64,000 nucleotides of DNA. Origin: Bog-756 sp050014755. Lineage in GTDB: Bacteria > Actinomycetota > Acidimicrobiia > Acidimicrobiales > RAAP-2. A program made the position numbers and the translations under genes. The stretch spans positions 4,420-68,419 of the forward strand of contig JBEKCS010000012.1 in the NCBI GenBank assembly GCA_050014755.1, read 5' to 3'. Positions 24,272 through 31,870 of the stretch are shown here, piece after piece (the first letter of the stretch is position 1; every line of letters begins with the position of its first letter). Under the pieces are notes generated by a model that was not told where the DNA came from, did no database searches, and worked only from the letters and a program-made list of their open reading frames with translations.

Positions 24272-25255
24272 ATGGTGGATTTTGCTCTTGATCGGATTAT
24301 GGCGGTTCCCACGCACGAGGAGCCCAAACCGATCCCGTGGCCTTCCGGTCTGGAGCCGACTCCTGTGCCGGACAGCGCGGCCCCTGACGATCCCTTGCCC
24401 ACCGCCGAGGTGCTGGTCGTCACGTGGACGTACGCGGAGGGGATGGCCCTTGCTGACGTGATGACTCCGGGAGTCCCGTCATCGAGTTGGAAGCAGTACG
24501 CCCACAACTGGGCACAGTACGAGTCGCAGCTCACCGGTCGTTCGCCGGCTCGTGACGCGGGATGCATGGGGTACCAGGCGCAGACGCAGATCGGGTCGAC
24601 CAAGGTCACGCTGGTGAAATCGGAGTTGCACCTGACGACCGATGCGGTGTCGGCGCCCATCGTCCAGTTGTGGGAGCAGATGGTCGCGGAGGTCCGGCCC
24701 AAGCTCGTGATCACGACGGGAACAGCCGGCGGCATCGGGGCGGCAACGCAGCTCGGCGACGTGTTCGCCGTCCCCAACGCGAAGTTCAATTGCACGAAGG
24801 CATTCGCCTCCAAGCCATGGGCGCAGCAGCGCTTCACCGGCAACGGAATCAGCACCGGCCCACAGGCGGGGCTGTTCTCGTCACTCGTCACGCCGAATGC
24901 TGGGCAGCTGGAACCGATCGCGAACCGCGGCCCGCTTCTGACCTTCGGCGGCGATGTCGAAACTGTCGACTATTTCGCGTTCGCGAATACCGAGGACACG
25001 TTCGGCGTGGTGCGCAACGATCCACTGGCGCACACCGAGGAGATGGACGACGCCACGCTTCCGCTGGCGCTCTCCCAGGTGGCGGATCCGCCGCTGTGGG
25101 GCTCGATCCGCAACGCGAGTGACCCGCAGGTTCCGTCGTCGGTCGGCGACATCGAGGCGCAGAAGCAGTGGGCCCAGGACATCTACAACAAATACGGATA
25201 TTGGACCACGATCGGCTCGGCGATCGCCTGTTGGGTCGTCATTGCCGGACTCTAA
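24272..25255 (+). CDS. nucleoside phosphorylase-like protein (PNP/MTA-nucleosidase fold)
   Basis: A 327-residue protein without signal peptide. The region from PTAEVLVVTWTYAEGMALADV onward starts like a phosphorylase-superfamily domain. The central VRPKLVITTGTAGGIGAATQLGDVFAVPNA carries the Gly-rich GTAGGIG turn and following GDV that bind the base/ribose side in purine-nucleoside phosphorylases and MTA/SAH nucleosidases. The usual C-terminal Glu-Met-Glu is not obvious; VETVDYFAFANTED is the nearest equivalent. The C-terminus (YWTTIGSAIACWVVIAGL) is hydrophobic. Codons are less GC-rich than in neighbours, which suggests transfer. It forms a 28-base-gapped operon with a papain-like peptidase gene, downstream of a strong promoter. 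Such phosphorylase domains also occur as nucleotide-cleaving effectors of bacterial defence systems; a role here is inference. Confidence 0.65.
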   Translation: MVDFALDRIMAVPTHEEPKPIPWPSGLEPTPVPDSAAPDDPLPTAEVLVVTWTYAEGMALADVMTPGVPSSSWKQYAHNWAQYESQLTGRSPARDAGCMGYQAQTQIGSTKVTLVKSELHLTTDAVSAPIVQLWEQMVAEVRPKLVITTGTAGGIGAATQLGDVFAVPNAKFNCTKAFASKPWAQQRFTGNGISTGPQAGLFSSLVTPNAGQLEPIANRGPLLTFGGDVETVDYFAFANTEDTFGVVRNDPLAHTEEMDDATLPLALSQVADPPLWGSIRNASDPQVPSSVGDIEAQKQWAQDIYNKYGYWTTIGSAIACWVVIAGL

Positions 25256-25283
25256 CTCCCTCCCTCACGAAAGGGGCCATCAG

Positions 25284-26027
25284 ATGGCTAACAAGTACGG
25301 ACTTGAACTCGGCAAGCTTCCTGCCACACGCCTGGCGGGTGTCGCGACACTCGGCGAATACACGGAGGGCAAGCTGCCGCCTCCACCGGAGTCGGTGAAG
25401 GTGCCGGGCGACACGGGCACCTACCCGATGGACGGCAACGACCAGTGGGGGGACTGCACCATTGCCGGCATCGCCCACCTCCTCGCCGCCTGGGACATTC
25501 TCGTGGACACCACGAGCATCGCTGTCCCGAATGCTGCGGAATGCATCTCGCTGTACGAGCAGCTGACGGGGTCCAGCACGCCTCCCGGCCCGGGCCTGAA
25601 CGAGACCACGTTGCTGGCCCAGTGGCGCGCGAAGGGGCTGTTCGGTAACGAAATCGAGGCATACGCCCCGGTCGACTACAAGAACATCCTCGAGCTCCAT
25701 CAGGCGATTGCGTTCTACGGCGCGGCGTACCTCGGCATCGCCTGCCCTGAATCGGCGCAGCAGCAATTCCAGGACGGCAAGCCGTGGACGTATGTCTCGG
25801 GCTCGCCGGTCGAGGGCGGTCATTGCATCGTGGCCCTCGGCTACACGCCGACGGCGCTCCTCTGCGCGACATGGGGAGGTATCGCCGAAGTGACCTATCC
25901 GTTCCTGGCCCACTACCTCGACGAGGCCTTTGCCATCATCTCGCCGCAATACGCAGACGCCAAGAAGACCCCGAAGCTCGACCTCGCAGCACTGGAGCAC
26001 GACCTGGACAACCTCCAGAACGCCTGA
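25284..26027 (+). CDS. papain-like cysteine peptidase-fold protein
   Basis: A 247-residue protein with no signal peptide. Near residue 50 the segment GNDQWGDCTIAGIAHLLAAW has the Gln-x(3)-Cys arrangement and following helix of papain-type peptidases. Later VEGGHCIVALGYTP supplies the His, and LCATWGGIAEVTYPFLAHYL corresponds to the strand with a Trp after the third catalytic position. The middle (YEQLTGS...GLNETTLLAQWRAKG) is helical. AAAGGGG lies eight bases before the ATG. It follows the phosphorylase-like gene and is probably co-transcribed. Base composition is milder than in surrounding genes. It could process the partner protein, a toxin or a host target; the sequence does not say which. 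Confidence 0.65.
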   Translation: MANKYGLELGKLPATRLAGVATLGEYTEGKLPPPPESVKVPGDTGTYPMDGNDQWGDCTIAGIAHLLAAWDILVDTTSIAVPNAAECISLYEQLTGSSTPPGPGLNETTLLAQWRAKGLFGNEIEAYAPVDYKNILELHQAIAFYGAAYLGIACPESAQQQFQDGKPWTYVSGSPVEGGHCIVALGYTPTALLCATWGGIAEVTYPFLAHYLDEAFAIISPQYADAKKTPKLDLAALEHDLDNLQNA

Positions 26028-26161
26028 GCGACCAGAGCTCGTACCGGTTGTCCGGCCAGCCTCGACCTGATCGGCCTGTCGATCACCAGAGGCGAGGAGA
26101 GAGTGGCTCGCGCCACACCACCTCCGATTGATGCGGCTCGCGCATGCACAGGGGCATGTGG

Positions 26162-26246
26162 CGGAAGGGGGGGGATTCGAACCCCCGGAGGCTTTCACCT
26201 CACACGCTTTCGAGGCGTGCGCATTAGTCCGCTCTGCCACCCTTCC
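26162..26246 (-). tRNA. tRNA-Ser (CGA)
   Basis: An 85-base class II tRNA with a long variable arm. Acceptor 26240-26246 pairs with 26163-26169, and the anticodon loop CTCGAAA gives CGA. CCA is encoded immediately after (26159-26161). Its 3' end faces the accessory island. Confidence 0.95.
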
Positions 26247-26349
26247 GCCGGCGAGTGTAACGGAGGCTGACAACCCGCTTGAACGGACGCTCGACTGCAG
26301 CCGCCGTCGGCGACGGCGCCGGAGAGAGCTGCGTGGCCGGCGGTCGTGA

Positions 26350-26853
26350 CTATGCGTTCCGACGCTTGGCGTCGAAGAACCCGCTCAACAGCGCGGCCGA
26401 CTCGTCGGCCCGGACGCCGGCTGTCACCGCGACCTCGTGGTTGAGCCGGGGGTCCGCGCACAGGTTGTAGAGCGAGCCGCACGCCCCGGCCTTCGGGTCG
26501 GCGGCCCCGAAGACGACCCGCCCCAGTCGGGACGCCACCAGTGCGCCGGCGCACATCGGGCACGGCTCGAGCGTGACCACCAGGGTCACCTGGGACAGGC
26601 GCCAGGTGCCGAGTGCGGCGGCAGCATCCGCCAACGCGAGGATCTCGGCATGTGCCGTCGGATCCCCGGTCCGCTCGCGCTCGTTGTGGCGTGAGGCGAT
26701 GACGACCCCGTCGATCAGGGCGACCGCCCCGACCGGCACGTCCCCGTGGGCGGGAGCCGCCGACGCCTCGACCAGCGCCAGTCCCATGGCCGTTCGATCG
26801 TCGGACGCGACCGCGACCGACTGCATCGGGATCGGTCCCTCGCTCGCGGCCAT
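26350..26853 (-). CDS. tadA: tRNA-specific adenosine deaminase TadA
   Basis: A 167-residue zinc deaminase that converts the wobble adenosine of tRNA-Arg(ACG) to inosine. The zinc site is complete: TAHAEILAL (His and catalytic Glu) and LEPCPMCAGALV (two Cys). The family's late FGAADPKAGACGS and NHEVAVTAGVRADE segments are present. Upstream on the same strand TAGCAT lies six bases before the ATG at 26853, so the message is probably leaderless. It sits between two tRNA-Ser genes and close to SRP RNA and dnaX, a common arrangement in bacteria. Confidence 0.93.
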   Translation of the reverse strand: MAASEGPIPMQSVAVASDDRTAMGLALVEASAAPAHGDVPVGAVALIDGVVIASRHNERERTGDPTAHAEILALADAAAALGTWRLSQVTLVVTLEPCPMCAGALVASRLGRVVFGAADPKAGACGSLYNLCADPRLNHEVAVTAGVRADESAALLSGFFDAKRRNA

Positions 26854-26859
26854 TTCCTG

Positions 26860-26865
26860 ATGCTA
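26860..26865 (-). promoter_or_regulatory. leaderless-type -10 box of tadA
   Basis: TAGCAT on the minus strand, six bases before the ATG at 26853. The predicted transcription start falls on the start codon. Confidence 0.55.
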
Positions 26866-26933
26866 ACGAAGCCCCGCGTCGGCCGGTCCCGGCGGCTCCG
26901 TCCCGGAGCAAATCCCGACGAACCGCAGCTTGG

Positions 26934-27018
26934 CGGAGGCGGTGGGATTTGAACCCACGGTGAGTTTCCCCACACACGATTTCCAATCGTGCCGATTCGG
27001 CCGCTCTCGCACGCCTCC
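26934..27018 (-). tRNA. tRNA-Ser (GGA)
   Basis: An 85-base class II tRNA. Acceptor 27012-27018 pairs with 26935-26941; the anticodon stem CACGAT/ATCGTG encloses GGA, and CCA is encoded at 26931-26933. It is the second serine tRNA on this strand within 900 bases. Confidence 0.95.
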
Positions 27019-27277
27019 GTAGCCGCGTCCGCCCCGGGTCTCCGGGGCGTCCACAGCCCCGACAGGCTACTCCGGGCGTCCCCCTGCGAAGAACGCCTCG
27101 CCCGATGCATCGTCGACGCCGTCGGACGGGCTCGACGTGAGCTGTCGGAACGGATCGGGAGTGGTGGCTCCCGGGTATGCGCACCTTGTACACACATTGC
27201 GAAAACAAAACTACCGACGGACACTTCCGGCGCCGCAGCCCCGGGGCGGTACCATCGTCTCCGCCCCGGTGGTGGGT

Positions 27278-27383
27278 GCGACGGCTGGGTCCTGCGCAAC
27301 GTCCTCCTGTGAATCGAGTCAGGGTCGGAAGGCAGCAGCTCTCAGCAGGCAAGGCCGTGTGCCGCAGCCAACCTGGCCGTCGC
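27278..27383 (+). ncRNA. ffs: signal recognition particle RNA, small bacterial type
   Basis: The conserved SRP core is seen as GUGAA..GUCAGGGUCGGAAGG and AGCAGC around 27309-27340, the binding site for Ffh. The ends GCGACGGC (27278-27285) and GCCGTCGC (27376-27383) pair perfectly, closing a rod of 106 bases. It lies 68 bases before dnaX, which is a standard bacterial gene order. A TACCAT -10 candidate is at 27250-27255. Exact ends are estimated from the pairing. Confidence 0.9.
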
Positions 27384-27438
27384 ACCGACCACCGGGGTCG
27401 ACGGCCCCTCTCCTCCGATGACGCCCGGGGCCTGCCGG

Positions 27439-27444
27439 TAGGCT
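27439..27444 (+). promoter_or_regulatory. leaderless-type -10 box of dnaX
   Basis: TAGGCT, seven bases before the GTG at 27452. Confidence 0.55.
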
Positions 27445-27451
27445 CCCGAAT

Positions 27452-29425
27452 GTGCCCGACGCGAACGAGGAGACCCCCTACCAGTCGCTGTACCGACGCT
27501 TCCGCCCAGCGACGTTCGCCGAGGTCCGGGGCCAGGATCACGTCGTGCTCGCCCTGCGAAACGCCGTTCGCGACGGTCGGGTGGCCCACGCCTACCTGTT
27601 CAGCGGCCCCCGGGGCACCGGAAAGACCTCGACCGCCCGGATCCTGGCAAAGGCGCTCAACTGCACCGACCTGCGTGACGGTGAGCCCTGCGGGGTCTGC
27701 TCATCGTGTGTGGAGATCACCCGGGGCACCTCGATGGACGTCCACGAGCTCGACGCCGCCTCGAACAACGGGGTCGATGCCATGCGCGACCTGGTGTCCC
27801 GTGCCGCCCTCGGATCGCCCGGCCGCCAGAAGGTGTACATCGTCGACGAGGTCCACATGCTGTCCACGGCGGCCTCCAACGCGCTCCTGAAGACACTCGA
27901 GGAGCCGCCGGCCCACGTCGTGTTCGTCCTGGCCACCACCGACCCGCAGAAGGTGCTGCCGACCATCCGGAGCCGTACCCAGCACTTCGAGTTCCGTCTC
28001 CTCGGCCCCGATACCCTGTCCGCCCTGCTTGCCCAGGTCCGTGACGACGCACACCTGGATGTGGGTGACGAAGCGCTGGACCTGGCGGTGCGGCGGGGGC
28101 GGGGCTCGGCCCGCGACGCCCTGTCCATCCTCGACCAGGTGGCGGCCTCCGACACGGTGGACGACGACCTTCCCGAACTGGACGAGGTGGTGGAGGCACT
28201 GGCCGAGCGCGACGTGGAGCGGGCCCTGGTGGCCGTGGCCCACCTGACCGCGGCCGGGTTCAGCCCCCAGCAACTCACCGGGGACCTGGTCGACCACCTC
28301 CGTCAGGGATTCCTCGCACTGGTCGCTCCCGAGCTGGTGACCGTGGCCGGGGCCGAACGCGACGCACTGGCTGCTCAGGCCGGCCGGGTGGGGCTGGCCA
28401 CCCTGGTCCGGGCCATGGAGGACCTCGGGCGGGCCCAGATCGGCATGCGCGACGCGCCCGATCCCCGGGTCAATCTCGAGGTGGCGCTGGTTCGCCTGGC
28501 GCATCCCGAGGCCGACGATTCTCCGGCCGCCTTGCTGGCCCGCATCGAGCGCCTCGAGCAGTCCGGAGTTGCGGGGGCACCGACTCCGTCGGCCGTGCAT
28601 GCCGCTCCACCGGGTCCTGCGACCGCCCCCCAGGCCGGTGCGGCACTGGCTGCCCGGGCCGCGGCGGTGCCCAGCCGGCGCCCCACCATCACCGTGGACG
28701 TAGGGCCCGAGGAGCCGGCTGACGCGCAGCCTCCGGCCGCCGCCCTACCAGCCGAGCCTCCTCCGGCGGCCGAGCCAGCGGCGGGACCCGCCGTTGCTCG
28801 TCCCACGCTGGGCGCCCACCGACGCAGGGCCGCCCCGGCGGCGGGTCCCCCGATGGTTGCCGGCGAGGACGTCCTCCCGCCAGTGGAGCCGACCACCCGA
28901 CCCTCCGAGGCCTCGGCGGAGCCACCGTCGGCTGCAGTTCCGTCGGCGTCCTTCCCCTCCCGGGACCAGCTGGTGCAGGCCTGGGGCGATCAGGTCATCG
29001 GCCGGCTCCGTCCCAAGGCCAAGGCGCTGTTCCAGGCGGGCCGGTTCGTCGGCGCCGACGGTGAGCGGGCCGAGTTCGGGCTCCCCAACCAGATCCACCG
29101 CAACCGGTGCGAGGAGATGCGAGCCGAGGTCGAGGCCGCTCTGGCCGACCAGTTCGGCCGTCCGATCCCGCTGGTCCTGGTGGTCGACGCCGCCCCGGGG
29201 TCGCCGGCACCACCGGTGCCTGCTTCCGCCGCCGGAGACCCCCGGTCCGACGACGACGGGCCCTCGGACCAGGCGGCCCCCACGGCGCCCCGGGCCGAGG
29301 AACCCGAGGAGCCCGACGAGGATCTGTCCGACTTCGACGCCGCCGACCTCGAGGTGGCCGAGGTCGACAACTCGGCCGAGGCGCGCCTGCTCCAGGCGTT
29401 CCCCGGTGCCGAGGAGGTGGTCTAG
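27452..29425 (+). CDS. dnaX: DNA polymerase III subunit gamma/tau
   Basis: A 657-residue clamp-loader ATPase. The N-terminal AAA+ domain has YQSLYRRFRPATFAEVRGQDHV, Walker A GPRGTGKTSTARILAKALNC, the zinc cluster CGVCSSCVEI, Walker B YIVDEVHMLSTAASNALLKTLEEPP and sensor 1 ATTDPQKVLPTIRSR. A long Pro/Ala-rich linker (about residues 390-500) leads to a C-terminal tau-like domain that contacts the polymerase. No A-rich slippery site for a shortened gamma form is visible. The GTG start at 27452 lies seven bases after a TAGGCT box, which suggests a leaderless message. recR follows with no gap. Confidence 0.95.
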   Translation: MPDANEETPYQSLYRRFRPATFAEVRGQDHVVLALRNAVRDGRVAHAYLFSGPRGTGKTSTARILAKALNCTDLRDGEPCGVCSSCVEITRGTSMDVHELDAASNNGVDAMRDLVSRAALGSPGRQKVYIVDEVHMLSTAASNALLKTLEEPPAHVVFVLATTDPQKVLPTIRSRTQHFEFRLLGPDTLSALLAQVRDDAHLDVGDEALDLAVRRGRGSARDALSILDQVAASDTVDDDLPELDEVVEALAERDVERALVAVAHLTAAGFSPQQLTGDLVDHLRQGFLALVAPELVTVAGAERDALAAQAGRVGLATLVRAMEDLGRAQIGMRDAPDPRVNLEVALVRLAHPEADDSPAALLARIERLEQSGVAGAPTPSAVHAAPPGPATAPQAGAALAARAAAVPSRRPTITVDVGPEEPADAQPPAAALPAEPPPAAEPAAGPAVARPTLGAHRRRAAPAAGPPMVAGEDVLPPVEPTTRPSEASAEPPSAAVPSASFPSRDQLVQAWGDQVIGRLRPKAKALFQAGRFVGADGERAEFGLPNQIHRNRCEEMRAEVEAALADQFGRPIPLVLVVDAAPGSPAPPVPASAAGDPRSDDDGPSDQAAPTAPRAEEPEEPDEDLSDFDAADLEVAEVDNSAEARLLQAFPGAEEVV

Positions 29426-30031
29426 GTGGCGGTCTTCTCCGGCCCGCTGCAGGCCCTCATCGACGAGATGGGACGCCTGCCTGGCATCGGCCCCAAGTCG
29501 GCCCAGCGGATCACCTTCCACCTGCTGAAGGTGGCCCCCGAGGACGCCCTCCGCCTGGCCGAGGCGATCATCGCCGTGAAGGAGCGGATCACGCTGTGCA
29601 CCCGGTGCTTCAACGTGGCCGAGGGCGGGCTGTGCGCCGTCTGCCTCGACGACCGGCGCGATACCTCCGTGATCTGCGTGGTCGAAGACCCCCGGGACAT
29701 CGTCTCGGTGGAGAAGACGGGCGAGTTCTCGGGTCGGTACCACGTGCTCCAAGGGTCGCTGAACCCGATCGAGGGCATCGGCCCCGAGCAGCTGCGGGTG
29801 CGCGAGCTGCTGCTCCGTCTCGACGACGAGGGAATCACCGAGGTGATCCTCTGCACCAATCCCAATCTCGAGGGCGAGGCCACCGCCATGTACCTTGCCC
29901 GTCTGCTGAAGCCGATGGGCCTGACGGTCACCCGAATCGCCAGCGGGCTCCCGGTCGGAGGCGATCTCGAGTACGCAGACGAGCTGACGCTGGGCCGGGC
30001 CCTCGAGGGGCGTCGGGTGGTCGACGCCTGA
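29426..30031 (+). CDS. recR: recombination protein RecR
   Basis: A 201-residue DNA-repair protein that works with RecF and RecO to load RecA at gaps. It begins with LIDEMGRLPGIGPKSAQRITFHLL (helix-hairpin-helix). The zinc finger is CTRCFNVAEGGLCAVC, followed by a TOPRIM domain with ICVVEDPRDIVSVEKTGEFSGRYHVL and the Walker-type GEATAMYLA. The GTG start directly follows the dnaX stop, so the two are coupled, as in most bacteria. Confidence 0.96.
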   Translation: MAVFSGPLQALIDEMGRLPGIGPKSAQRITFHLLKVAPEDALRLAEAIIAVKERITLCTRCFNVAEGGLCAVCLDDRRDTSVICVVEDPRDIVSVEKTGEFSGRYHVLQGSLNPIEGIGPEQLRVRELLLRLDDEGITEVILCTNPNLEGEATAMYLARLLKPMGLTVTRIASGLPVGGDLEYADELTLGRALEGRRVVDA

Positions 30032-30058
30032 CGCCGGACGGCGGGCCGAACGAACGCG

Positions 30059-30640
30059 GTGGGCGACATGGGGCACCATGAGGAGATGGAGCAGCCTCCC
30101 GATGTCCGCTACCTCTGGATCCTGCGGCACGCCAAGGCGGCCCCCGAGCCGACCTGGGGCGGGCTGGACCGCGACCGGCCCCTCACCGAGCGAGGGCGAC
30201 GCGACGCCACCGCCCTGGGCAGGCGCCTGGTCACCGAGGTCCCGCCCCTCGGCGTCGACGGCCTGATCGCCCCCGAGCTGGCCATGTGCTCGAGCGCCCT
30301 ACGGACGAGCGAGACGGCCGAGTTGGTACTCGGGGCCGGTGAGGACCGCATCCCGCTCGACGTCTACGGGTCGCTCTACCAGGCCGGGCCTGACACGGTG
30401 CTCACCTACCTCCGCGAGGTGGACGAGCACGCCCGGTCCGCCCTGGTGGTAGGGCACAACCCGACGATGTACCTCCTCGCCTGGGACCTGCTCGAGGAGG
30501 GATCGGATGACCGGGACGCGCTCGAGTCGGGCGGTTTTCCGACCTGCGGTCTCGCCGTACTCGCATTGCGGGTGGGTGCTTGGGAGGACGTGGCCGCCGG
30601 CTGTGCCACCCTGGTCGGGCTGTTCGCCCCTCCCTACTGA
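30059..30640 (+). CDS. SixA-like phosphohistidine phosphatase
   Basis: A histidine phosphatase of up to 193 residues. The catalytic RHA motif is in LWILRHAKAAPEP, with LTERGRRDATALGRRL, the SSALRTSETAELV segment and the second catalytic His in ALVVGHNPTMYLLAWDL. SixA-type enzymes remove phosphate from histidine, for example on phosphotransfer domains. The start is unsure: GTG 30059, ATG 30068 and ATG 30086 are all in frame and none has an ideal ribosome binding site. It follows recR by 27 bases. Confidence 0.85.
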   Translation: MGDMGHHEEMEQPPDVRYLWILRHAKAAPEPTWGGLDRDRPLTERGRRDATALGRRLVTEVPPLGVDGLIAPELAMCSSALRTSETAELVLGAGEDRIPLDVYGSLYQAGPDTVLTYLREVDEHARSALVVGHNPTMYLLAWDLLEEGSDDRDALESGGFPTCGLAVLALRVGAWEDVAAGCATLVGLFAPPY

Positions 30641-30672
30641 CCCGGGCGACGGCCCACCTGTCGAACCGGTCC

Positions 30673-31854
30673 CTACCCGTCCGGCTCGGATCCTCCCCGT
30701 CTGCCGACCCGGCGGAGGGGCGCGGTCAGCGCCCAGCTCCGAGACGAACGGACCCGATCCAGCTCGAGTTCGAGCCGGGCGATCTCGGCGCGGGCGCGGG
30801 CGATCTCGGCGCGGTGCCGTTCGAGCTCTTCCTCACTGGCCGTCGCCGCGGCCTCGAGGGATTCGATGAGGCGCAGGCGCTCGCCGGCGAGTCCGACGGT
30901 ATTGCGGTAGACCTCTTCGAGAGCCAGATAGTTGGCCTCCAGGTCCGCGTAGGCGTCGAGCGCGTCGGTCCACTTCACGGTCAGGTCGTCCTGGACGGCC
31001 AACAGTCTCCCGTACTGAACCAGTGCGTCGGTCGCCCAGCCCGGCGTGGGATCGAACGCCGTGGTCGGGAGCGAGTCGTGGGGACCGGCGAGCTGTTCGA
31101 GCGCTGCGGCCATGTGGGTGATCTCCGGCGGGAGACCCGTGGGACCGGAGTCGGCTCGGTGGGTCAGACGGGGGGAGACCGCGGCCGCCGCGGACTCGAG
31201 GTCCCATTCCTGCGCACCGGCCGGGGTGACCCCCTGACGCTCGAGCCACCCGGCCAGCGTTGCGGCTGTGCCCTTGGGATCGTCGATGAGCTCGTCGCTG
31301 TTCAGTACGTAGACAGGGCGCCCGGCCAGCCCGTCCATCGCCGCACGGTTGTAGCGCTCCCAGAGTGCCAGGCCGTGACTGGCGGTCGACCCGTCGCGTC
31401 GGTGTAGCGAGTCGCGGACCTCGTTCGGACTACGCCATAGAAATACGACGGGTGTCGGACCGTGGAGGTGGCGGATCCAGTAGGGCAGGAGGAGGCACAG
31501 GCGCGGGTCCTTCCACACCTTGGGCCCGGGACCACCGTAGATCCGGAGGAGTGTGGCCCGGGCCTCGTCGTCGTAGGCGGTGACCAGTTCGTCCGTCTCC
31601 CAGCCGGGCCTGAGTTCCGGAGGGGCGTCCCACCGACCGCCGAGTGAGCCGAGCAGCCGGTCGTTGAGGGCGATGAGCGCCTTGCTCTCGAAGTGGGTCG
31701 GGTTGTCGAACATCCCCGAGACGATGTCGGACTCCGGAGGGAGGGACATGCCCATGCCGGCGAGGAGCCCGGTCAGGGCCGAGGTGTTGCTCCTGTGCAT
31801 GCCGACGACCAGGGTCCACGGACCCTCGCCCCCGGACCCGTGGTCGTCAGGCAA
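30673..31854 (-). CDS. sulfotransferase-like protein with C-terminal coiled coil
   Basis: About 393 residues. The N-terminal PAPS-binding loop is WTLVVGMHRSNTSALTGLL and the second phosphate site is VFLWRSPNEVRDSLHRRD. Between them DNPTHFESKALIALND and KVWKDPRLCLLLPYWIRHL match sulfotransferases acting on cell-surface glycans or lipids. The last 90 residues form a coiled coil (EEELERHRAEIARARAEIARLELELDRV), then SRSWALTAPLRRVGR, a tail often seen on glycan-modifying enzymes. The start is uncertain: TTG at 31854 is used here and lacks a ribosome binding site. The ORF is open into the thiolase gene upstream, so a longer overlapping start is possible. An acceptor is unknown. Confidence 0.75.
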   Translation of the reverse strand: MPDDHGSGGEGPWTLVVGMHRSNTSALTGLLAGMGMSLPPESDIVSGMFDNPTHFESKALIALNDRLLGSLGGRWDAPPELRPGWETDELVTAYDDEARATLLRIYGGPGPKVWKDPRLCLLLPYWIRHLHGPTPVVFLWRSPNEVRDSLHRRDGSTASHGLALWERYNRAAMDGLAGRPVYVLNSDELIDDPKGTAATLAGWLERQGVTPAGAQEWDLESAAAAVSPRLTHRADSGPTGLPPEITHMAAALEQLAGPHDSLPTTAFDPTPGWATDALVQYGRLLAVQDDLTVKWTDALDAYADLEANYLALEEVYRNTVGLAGERLRLIESLEAAATASEEELERHRAEIARARAEIARLELELDRVRSSRSWALTAPLRRVGRRGGSEPDG

Positions 31855-31870
31855 CAGGAGGTGACTCGGG

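Noticed and set aside
23627..25255. a single 542-residue protein joining the soxR remnant and the phosphorylase-like gene
   Set aside because: The frame is open by chance. The first part is a frameshifted soxR remnant, and a strong promoter and separate start lie between it and the phosphorylase-like domain.
26159..26246. tRNA-Ser 3' end as attachment site of the accessory island
   Set aside because: The 3' end faces the island, but I find no repeat of it near lysS and no integrase gene in the island.
27452..29425. programmed frameshift in dnaX making a gamma subunit
   Set aside because: No A-rich slippery heptamer followed by a hairpin is visible in the reading frame.
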